From positions 1 through 34,783 of the forward strand of contig JAIOZM010000043.1 of assembly GCA_021740585.1 (NCBI GenBank): DNA of 34,783 nt, given 5' to 3'. Both the position numbers and the translations under genes were made by a program. Below are positions 25,652 through 32,649 of the stretch, one piece after another. A model generated the notes under the pieces. That model had not been told where the DNA came from and did no database searches. It saw nothing but the letters and a program-made list of their open reading frames with translations. This stretch comes from Bacteroidales bacterium (GTDB lineage Bacteria; Bacteroidota; Bacteroidia; Bacteroidales; GCA-2748055). Each line of letters begins with the position of its first letter. Position 1 is the stretch's first letter.

Positions 25652-28012
25652 CTAAAACTCAATCTTATAACTAATCATTGGTACCACAATCACAGACTCA
25701 ATTCTTTGAATATCGTTTGTTTTATAATTATAGGCATATCCTTCAAGCATTGGAGAGCCCAGGACATTTTTTACCTGGAAGGCCCACACACCCGAATATT
25801 TAGTTTTATTAGCACGATAGCTAATCGATAAATCAAGATAATACATAGCGGGCAATTGCTCGTCAAATGCATTTGATTCGTCATAAATAACAAGTTTATC
25901 CTGTATTGATTCATTGGTTAATACCGGACTATAACGTTCCCCTCCCATCATATTCAATCTGCCGTTAACACTTAATACCCGATTGTTTTTCATAAAATAT
26001 TCTTTTCCAAACAATAGATTAATTACAAAACCCTTATCGTATCTGGTATTGTGCCAGATGCCATCATCCCCCTTATATTTTGAATCAAAAACAGAGGCTG
26101 TCATTAAATAATAGTAATTGCGATTCAGGAAACGCTCCAGGGTGAAATCTATTCCAATATTTCGACCTACGCTATTGTTTTCCAATGATTCCATAAATAC
26201 TCTTTCTTGCTTGTAGTTGATCATAGAATAAGAGCTGTCAGCAATTCCGGGGATATCATCAAGATATTGAAAATAAGGCTCGATTTTTAACCGCAAGTTA
26301 TCGTTAATTAACAAATCGTAGCCAAATATTAGATGTTGGGCCTGTGATAATCTTAAATTTTTATTTGGGTATTGGGCATCTCCATTTAATTCTTTTTTGA
26401 GCAGATATATTTTAAGTTCTTCCAATTGACTGTGCTTCCCATAGCCAAAACTGATTGAATGTTGGGGATGAAATTCCCATTTTATACCGACCCGGGGATC
26501 CACTGAGTAATCCTCATTCAGGGCAAAATAATTTGCGTTGACCCCCATATTGACGGATACATTTTTGGATATTTCGTATCTTGATTGAATATAATATTCT
26601 AAAAAACTGCTGCGGCCATTTTCTTTCACAAAATTTTGAAAAGTCTCGGGAACATCATTAATTGTGGCATTAAAATCCAAATCATAAAACAAAGCAGAAT
26701 AATTAATACCTGTTTTTAGTGTATGTTTTGCACCAAATTTATGATTGTAGAAAGAACTTAGGATCACTTTACCTGAATTGTCGCTATTATCCCAATATGG
26801 TCTTCGCTCCACTGCACTATCCAGTCTGGTAGCCTGAAGTTTGTTTTCTGTTCCTGTAGCTGCAAGAGTAGTATTTACGTAGGATTTTTCACCCAATATC
26901 ATCTTATGACTTAATCCTATAGCCCCTGTATTTATTCCCCAATTGAAATTAATTCTATCCCAGTCCGTTTCCCATTTGTTTATATCAAGCTCATCTGGTT
27001 CGTTGTTGTCATCGATGGCTCCAATACCCCATAAGGAAAATGTACCTGCTTTTTGAGTCGGGAAATTTAGTTTGAATGATAAATCCTGGTATCTCGGAAT
27101 TTGAGCCGATGGTAAAATACCTAAATCGGAGAGTAAACCCATGGTAGAATATCGATAATTGAAAAGATAGCTGGCCTTCCCTTCTTTTTTAAAAGGTCCT
27201 TCGGAAGAAATATCAATCCCCATTATCCCGGCTTGAATCGTATGTTCCCTTTTTTCACGATTACCATTGCGCAGCTTCATGTCAAAAACTCCGGCTAATG
27301 CATTGCCGTATTCTGCAGGAAAAGCACCGGTGAAAAAATCTGAATTGGCTAGTAACTGGCTGCTAAAGATGGTCACAAAACCACCGCCGGCCACATTACC
27401 TCCCGAGAAATGGTTTGGGTTTGGGATTTCAACTCCTTCGAGTCGCCAGGAGACTCCTTTCGGCGAGTTACCCCGAATGATAATGGCATTGTCTTGAATA
27501 TTGCCAACACTTACTCCGGCAAAAGCCGATGCCAATCGTGCAGGATCATCTACCCCTCCTGCATATCGTCTGGTTTCTTCTACCGTGAAGGATCTGGCGC
27601 TTACGGAGGCCATTGAGTTTAATGGCTTGTCTTTACGTGAATAGGCTTTGATGGTTAGTTCTTCCATTAGTGTGGAAGATTGGGTTAAGCCAACATTGAT
27701 AACTACTTCTTTACCAGATGTAACTAAAATCTCGGAAACAATTGCAGGCTCATAACCCACATAACTGATCTGAATATTATAGCGCCCCAAAGGAACAGCT
27801 GATATTTTATAATTCCCTTCAAAATCGGTAATTACACCTAATAGTGGATCTGAATTTAAAATTACCACTGTTGCTCCTAACAGTGGAGCCTGGGTTTCGT
27901 TGTCTAAAATCTTTCCTTTAAGGGTTTGCGTAAGCGTTTGTGAGAAAGTATTCTGACCAATCAGCAGGGATGCCAGAATTAAGAAGGCCGTTGTTCGGGT
28001 AGGAAAATTCAT
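25652..28012 (-). CDS. TonB-dependent receptor with carboxypeptidase-regulatory domain
   Basis: This is a 786-residue outer-membrane receptor that would import a ligand using TonB/ExbBD energy. The signal peptide ends near residue 25 (NTFSQ). A CarboxypepD_reg-like beta-sandwich spans about 29-115 (LKGKILDNETQAPLLGATVVIL). A plug domain spans about 120-250 (SVGNIQDNAIIIRGNSPKGVSWRLEGVEIPNPNHF), and the rest is a 22-strand-type barrel ending in a C-terminal Phe (ISYKIEF). No SusD-like partner is adjacent and the length is below SusC proteins (about 1000 residues), so it is not a SusCD pair. The ligand is unknown. It lies 91 nt behind the esterase-like gene on the same strand, so read-through is possible. 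Confidence 0.93.
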   Translation of the reverse strand: MNFPTRTTAFLILASLLIGQNTFSQTLTQTLKGKILDNETQAPLLGATVVILNSDPLLGVITDFEGNYKISAVPLGRYNIQISYVGYEPAIVSEILVTSGKEVVINVGLTQSSTLMEELTIKAYSRKDKPLNSMASVSARSFTVEETRRYAGGVDDPARLASAFAGVSVGNIQDNAIIIRGNSPKGVSWRLEGVEIPNPNHFSGGNVAGGGFVTIFSSQLLANSDFFTGAFPAEYGNALAGVFDMKLRNGNREKREHTIQAGIMGIDISSEGPFKKEGKASYLFNYRYSTMGLLSDLGILPSAQIPRYQDLSFKLNFPTQKAGTFSLWGIGAIDDNNEPDELDINKWETDWDRINFNWGINTGAIGLSHKMILGEKSYVNTTLAATGTENKLQATRLDSAVERRPYWDNSDNSGKVILSSFYNHKFGAKHTLKTGINYSALFYDLDFNATINDVPETFQNFVKENGRSSFLEYYIQSRYEISKNVSVNMGVNANYFALNEDYSVDPRVGIKWEFHPQHSISFGYGKHSQLEELKIYLLKKELNGDAQYPNKNLRLSQAQHLIFGYDLLINDNLRLKIEPYFQYLDDIPGIADSSYSMINYKQERVFMESLENNSVGRNIGIDFTLERFLNRNYYYLMTASVFDSKYKGDDGIWHNTRYDKGFVINLLFGKEYFMKNNRVLSVNGRLNMMGGERYSPVLTNESIQDKLVIYDESNAFDEQLPAMYYLDLSISYRANKTKYSGVWAFQVKNVLGSPMLEGYAYNYKTNDIQRIESVIVVPMISYKIEF

Positions 28013-28103
28013 ATCCTTAGTTTTTATATGTATAGTCCGGTGTCGTTTCCTTTAATTTAAAAAGTACTAATTGAACCATAATACACTTTGTTACTATTGG
28101 TCT

Positions 28104-28886
28104 TTATTCATATAAGAATCTCAATCCGTGATAAAGACTTTGAAAGGGAACATGCCCTTCATCCTTGTAGATTTTAAATTCACAAACAATATTTTCATCG
28201 GTTTCAATGAGTTGATTGAAATTTGATAATTGCTTTTCAATAAGTCCATTGGGGTCAAGAAAATCCTTTAAACCATGTGTTAAGAAAATTTTCTTTATTG
28301 AAGTTTGTTTGGTTTGTAACATATTCTTAGTCAGGTTCATGAAATACTCCTCACAATCTGGGAATCCGCCGCTACAGGCAATAAATGAATCGAATGAATC
28401 CGGACTTGTCAGGAAATAATACAAGGTGAAAATTGCGCTTAATGATTGTCTGCACAATATCTTTTCATTTGTTGTTCTGTAAGAATTATTAATATGTGGA
28501 ATCAATTCACTTTCGATAAAATTTCTAAAATTTTCAGCTCCGGGTTCTGATTGAAAAAAACTTGTATTAACAGGCATCATGTCTCTGTTTCTATTTGTAT
28601 TTTCAATCATAACCACTATCATTTCCGGAATTATCTCTTCCGCATATGCCAAACGATTAATTACAGCAAGCGTTTCAATAAATAGATCCGCATCCCCATC
28701 AAGACGGTACAATACAGGATAAGATTTATCAGAATTGCAATAATCTTTTGGAAGTTTTATTATAATTTTTCGGGTTTCATTCAATACTTTGGATTGGATT
28801 GAATCTTGAAAACCAATCTTTATTTCCTGACCAGACAATATGGTAGTCTGTATTAGCAATAAGATTGAAAATATTAGTTTAAGCAT
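28104..28886 (-). CDS. Exported esterase-D-like alpha/beta hydrolase with atypical nucleophile elbow
   Basis: This is a 260-residue exported protein; the signal peptide is about 1-19 (LIFSILLLIQTTILSGQ). The order of segments is that of the esterase D/IroE family: LPKDYCNSDKSYPVLYRLDGD (45-65), FIESELIPHINNSYRT (123-138), the nucleophile elbow, FLTHGLKDFLDPN (201-213) and DEGHVPF (242-248). The elbow reads CRQSLSA (145-151), so Ser148 is kept but both glycines of GxSxG are replaced, by Arg146 and Ser150. His245 and Asp208 or Asp211 can complete a triad. Related Bacteroidota enzymes hydrolyse siderophore or acetyl-xylan type esters; the substrate here is unknown. The TonB receptor directly behind it would suit an uptake link, but this is inference. 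Confidence 0.82.
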   Translation of the reverse strand: MLKLIFSILLLIQTTILSGQEIKIGFQDSIQSKVLNETRKIIIKLPKDYCNSDKSYPVLYRLDGDADLFIETLAVINRLAYAEEIIPEMIVVMIENTNRNRDMMPVNTSFFQSEPGAENFRNFIESELIPHINNSYRTTNEKILCRQSLSAIFTLYYFLTSPDSFDSFIACSGGFPDCEEYFMNLTKNMLQTKQTSIKKIFLTHGLKDFLDPNGLIEKQLSNFNQLIETDENIVCEFKIYKDEGHVPFQSLYHGLRFLYE

Positions 28887-28916
28887 TCCAATTGGTTCTA
28901 ATTGATGTCAATTTGT

Positions 28917-29642
28917 TTATACAATAGACTCATCAGTCATAAGCTTATTTATAGCTGCATGATTGAATCCTTTGATAATTAGCCAAAGTGCCATTACTAT
29001 TTCCTGTGGTGCTAACACCATTTGCAAATAAAACCCAAGCTCGCTATCTATGTGGAAGAAATTCATCAGGGCATAAGCCAAATATGGAATCACACCGATC
29101 AGACCCCAGACGGACAGCCAGCGAGGAATCAATCTTGTTCGATAAAAAGAAATGTATAGGCAGGTAGCCCCAATGAGAAACATGATGGTGCCAACCGGTC
29201 CGATGAGATCCTGGAACTGATACACGATATTGCCCATGGATTGCAAAGCAGCCGAATTAGCTCCTGTTGCCACATATTCATTAGAAAGTAAAACAAGTGC
29301 TAAAAATCCTAATGTCGAAATTATATAATACGTACCCTCAAGTGCCCCACGAAAAAGTAACATTCCCGCTGCGAGTTCTTCGCTATCCTTTCTGAAGATA
29401 GGATAAAGGAAAATCGTCATCGCAACCAGTGAAATTCCCATCATGAGGATTAAAAACGAGCCGCCCGTAATCTGGGACGAATTGGTGGCAACAAGATCCA
29501 GTAAATCCATACCAGAAAGCGGTTTATTGGTAACCATCGAAGAAATCACCTCACCGCCAAAAACTGTACTTGCAACTCCAAAGGCTGTCCCTAAGAAGTA
29601 TAGTACACCTGCCATTACTGCATTGATTCTGTAAGTTTTCAT
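28917..29642 (-). CDS. DUF4386-type integral membrane protein
   Basis: This is a 241-residue polytopic membrane protein of unknown function. Six hydrophobic segments are visible at about 10-28, 61-82, 100-120, 146-168, 174-194 and 203-224. The start MKTYRINAVMAGVLYFLGTAFGV and the pattern FYRTRLIPRWLSVWGLIG are typical of DUF4386 proteins. It begins 1 nt behind the stop of the oxidoreductase gene, so the two are almost certainly co-transcribed and probably translationally coupled. In many bacteria DUF4386 genes occur beside stress or MDR-type reductases, but no reaction is known. Confidence 0.85.
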   Translation of the reverse strand: MKTYRINAVMAGVLYFLGTAFGVASTVFGGEVISSMVTNKPLSGMDLLDLVATNSSQITGGSFLILMMGISLVAMTIFLYPIFRKDSEELAAGMLLFRGALEGTYYIISTLGFLALVLLSNEYVATGANSAALQSMGNIVYQFQDLIGPVGTIMFLIGATCLYISFYRTRLIPRWLSVWGLIGVIPYLAYALMNFFHIDSELGFYLQMVLAPQEIVMALWLIIKGFNHAAINKLMTDESIV

Positions 29643-29643
29643 A

Positions 29644-30570
29644 TTATTCTCCTATTCTAATTATCACATTTCCTTTTTTATGTCCTTTATCAACATATCT
29701 ATGCCCTTCAACTATCTGTTCCATTGGATAAATCTTATCTATTACAGCTTTAATTTTCTTTGTCTCAAGTAAATCTCTCAGTTTATATAGGTTTTCTTTA
29801 CAAACGGCTTTAGTCCCAGGGCTGCCATCATCCACAGAAATAAATTTACCACTTGCTTTTAATGCATTTTTATATTTCAAATCTGAACTCTTTTTCTTTC
29901 CTACAGCATCAAAAATTAAATCATATTTTTTATCCTCAAGTTTAAAATCTTTGTTCGTATAATCGATTACTAAGTCTGCTCCTAATTCCATTACAAGGTC
30001 GAAATTCGATTTGCTGCAAACTCCATCAACCATCGTTCCATAATATTTTGCAATTTGGACCGCTAATGTCCCAATAGCTCCTGATGCTCCATAAATAAGA
30101 ACATTTTGTCCTTTTTGGATTTTAGCTTTTTGTAAAAAATAGAGGGCTAGTGTCCCTCCATAAGGAATGGCAGCAGCTTCTTCAAAGGAATAGTTTTCAG
30201 GAATGGTTTCTACTGCAGATGTTTCCGGCAGACAGATATATTCAGCATAAGTTCCGAATTTCATATAAGTATGTGCAAAGATTTTTTCTCCGGTTTGGAA
30301 TAATGTCACTTTATCCCCAACCGCTTCAATGGTACCCGATAAAACCATACCCAGTATTGGTTTTCTTGGTTTTGTGAATCCCAGAGCCATTCTTGCCGGA
30401 ATTTTCATTAGTGGAGACAGATTTAAGCTTCTGATAATACAATCACTTGCTGTTACTGAGGTAGCAACTATTTTAATTAGTATCTCATCGCTCTTAGGAA
30501 TTGGCTTCTCAACATCCTTTAATTGAAGTACTTCAGGCTCTCCATATTTCGTGCAGATAATGGCTTTCAT
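29644..30570 (-). CDS. Zinc-less MDR-family NAD(P)-dependent oxidoreductase (quinone reductase-like)
   Basis: This is a 308-residue cytoplasmic oxidoreductase. The GroES-like domain spans about 1-120 (start MKAIICTKYGEPEVLQLKDVEKP) and the Rossmann domain about 130-270. The dinucleotide motif GASGAIGTLAVQ is at 161-172. Catalytic and structural zinc cysteines of classical alcohol dehydrogenases are missing, which places it with the quinone oxidoreductase-like branch, acting on enones, quinones or similar electrophiles. It is the first gene of a two-gene unit with the DUF4386 protein. The ATG is 141 nt behind the upstream gene, so a separate promoter is likely, though I could not identify one with confidence. 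Confidence 0.92.
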   Translation of the reverse strand: MKAIICTKYGEPEVLQLKDVEKPIPKSDEILIKIVATSVTASDCIIRSLNLSPLMKIPARMALGFTKPRKPILGMVLSGTIEAVGDKVTLFQTGEKIFAHTYMKFGTYAEYICLPETSAVETIPENYSFEEAAAIPYGGTLALYFLQKAKIQKGQNVLIYGASGAIGTLAVQIAKYYGTMVDGVCSKSNFDLVMELGADLVIDYTNKDFKLEDKKYDLIFDAVGKKKSSDLKYKNALKASGKFISVDDGSPGTKAVCKENLYKLRDLLETKKIKAVIDKIYPMEQIVEGHRYVDKGHKKGNVIIRIGE

Positions 30571-30711
30571 TTTTTCGTAGAATGTTATTTATCTGGATGT
30601 TAGTTCCTTATAATTATCTTTTTTCTAATTAACAAATTATCAGCTTCAACTTCAATTATTATCATTCCTGTACCGTTTTTATAAAAATCTTTAATATTCA
30701 ACTTTATTTAA

Positions 30712-32595
30712 TCAGTTAAATTGTCCTAAAAATAAAGGATCAGCATTCTTAAAGCATTCTTTTATCTGCTCAGTTGTCAAAAGGTAAATCTGAGAAAATT
30801 CAGATTTAGAATCAGAATAACCATCAATCATTGCTTTGTTGTTTTTAATCCAATTTACTGCAGTCTCTACTATCTTTTTATTTGCTAATTCATGACCTGA
30901 TGATTCACCAATTCCATTAACCATATTAGCTAATCCCAATCGAGGTTCTGGCGCAAATACTAATTCTGATAATTTAGCATGATACTCTTTCTTATCACTT
31001 GACCACATTATGAATTTTATAGGAAAATATTTCTTATCAATGAAATGTCGTCCTTCATGAGCAAATATAGAAGCTTCAATATCATAATTTTTAAAGCTTG
31101 ATAAAAATGCAAGTTTAAGTTCATTGCCCCTTAATCCTTCTGAAAAAAGTTTGCTATATAAATCATTTAATGCATCATATCCTAATTTTTCTGCCAAACC
31201 TTCTGATTGACTATAAATATTATTATCTGCATGAGGTTTATTCATGAATTCGCTGATAAGATTTTCTGTCTTTTTGCGCTCTAAAGAGTCGTTTATAGAT
31301 TCCCAAGCTTTAAAAGGGCCATTTAGATAGGCTTCCCTTACTTGTATAATTTCACAGCTCGTTGCCCAGCCACCTATGGCTTTATCTTCCCAAAACCAAC
31401 TTGAATAACCATTAGAAGTCATCATGTCAATTTGCGTGAATGTTAATTCAGGTTTATAGCCATATTGCTCTACAGTTGCTTTTTCCTGATTCACAATATG
31501 CCCCAGGCATAAAACAAAACCTTTATAATTACCTGTGCTGCCTGTAAAACCTTTTGCTCCAAAATATTTTTGGGTTTCAACTAAAAAATCAGATTTATTG
31601 TAATTTTTGTTTGCAGTAAAGGAAAGATTCTTCCATAGTTTCTTCCTTTCTTCTTCCAACCAACTCTTATATTCTCGCTTATTTTCTTTTCCAATAGCAA
31701 TTTCCCGATAGTATTCGTTGGTCTTATTTTTTATAACTTTTAAATACTTAGCATAGCTTATAAAATCCAAAACTATTTGGTTAAATTCATCATCGCCACA
31801 GAATAAAACAAAATCGTCAGCGTATTCATAAAATCGAGAGTTAGATAATGCTATAATTAACTTTTCTTGTTTTTCAATTGGTAGTTTTTTTCCATGCCAT
31901 TTATCACAAACTTCATTTAAATTTTTTGCTGAAACAGCTAAGTATGGATATGGATTATTAATATCTGAAATTTGAAAATAAGATTTCCAAGCATATATAA
32001 CATTTCTACCGTTATTTTGAAGTAATGAGATCCCCAATAGTAATTTTGAAGGTATAGGAGATCCAACATGAGATTCTAAAATTTCTATTAATAAATCTGA
32101 AGTTTTAGAAATTAAAATCGTATCTATCGGGATATTATTGCTTAAATTGTATAATGAGAAATCATAGACTGTTTGCGCATATTCGAGCCTTGAAGCTGTC
32201 TTTTCTGATTCTAATTTTGAAAATGTTTCTGATTTTTCTGCTGCTGTTAATGATCTCTGAAAATTTCGTGATTCTCTTTCAATTCTCGAAAGTATTTTCC
32301 AAATATCTGTTTTATTAAAACCAATGGAATCAGCTAACATAAGCCTATTTATGGCAGAATTATATTCATTATAATATTTCCAATCTTGAAATGCCAACTT
32401 TTTTAAAACTTCGCACTTCGTTACATTATCAATTAGCTCATTTTTAAGCATAGCACTTAAAATTTCTCTTGATTTTTTTAATTCTAACTGATTGTAAAAT
32501 GCATTTGCTGACTCCAGGCTCAATTCCTCGTTATCTGATGTAGCACTAAATCCTAAAATTGCTATTAAGGAAATAAAAAAGAATAGATATTTCAT
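30712..32595 (-). CDS. Exported protein of unknown family with HEGRH zinc-metallopeptidase motif
   Basis: I do not recognise this 627-residue protein as a named family. A Sec signal peptide (MKYLFFFISLIAILGFSATS) starts it, with no lipobox Cys. Residues about 25-300 are helix-rich and TPR-like in composition (repeated Leu/Lys/Glu helices, for example ANAFYNQLELKKSREILSAML). The middle part (about 330-420) has a mixed pattern with GSTGNYKGFVLCLGH. Near the C-terminus, EASIFAHEGRHFIDKKY contains H513-E514-G-R-H517, an HExxH zinc site. Twenty residues on, EYHAKLSELVFAPEP offers Glu537 or Glu544 as a gluzincin-type third ligand. I infer a periplasmic or surface zinc protease. The gene appears more A+T-rich than its neighbours. 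It lies 55 nt behind permease G. Confidence 0.8.
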   Translation of the reverse strand: MKYLFFFISLIAILGFSATSDNEELSLESANAFYNQLELKKSREILSAMLKNELIDNVTKCEVLKKLAFQDWKYYNEYNSAINRLMLADSIGFNKTDIWKILSRIERESRNFQRSLTAAEKSETFSKLESEKTASRLEYAQTVYDFSLYNLSNNIPIDTILISKTSDLLIEILESHVGSPIPSKLLLGISLLQNNGRNVIYAWKSYFQISDINNPYPYLAVSAKNLNEVCDKWHGKKLPIEKQEKLIIALSNSRFYEYADDFVLFCGDDEFNQIVLDFISYAKYLKVIKNKTNEYYREIAIGKENKREYKSWLEEERKKLWKNLSFTANKNYNKSDFLVETQKYFGAKGFTGSTGNYKGFVLCLGHIVNQEKATVEQYGYKPELTFTQIDMMTSNGYSSWFWEDKAIGGWATSCEIIQVREAYLNGPFKAWESINDSLERKKTENLISEFMNKPHADNNIYSQSEGLAEKLGYDALNDLYSKLFSEGLRGNELKLAFLSSFKNYDIEASIFAHEGRHFIDKKYFPIKFIMWSSDKKEYHAKLSELVFAPEPRLGLANMVNGIGESSGHELANKKIVETAVNWIKNNKAMIDGYSDSKSEFSQIYLLTTEQIKECFKNADPLFLGQFN

Positions 32596-32649
32596 AAATA
32601 TTATATATTAGCAACAGTTATTAAACCTGTATTAATTGTCTTTGAGCTA

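Noticed and set aside
25652..28012. SusC-type receptor of a polysaccharide utilisation locus
   Set aside because: The length is 786 rather than about 1000 residues, and there is no adjacent SusD-like gene or glycan-degrading enzyme.
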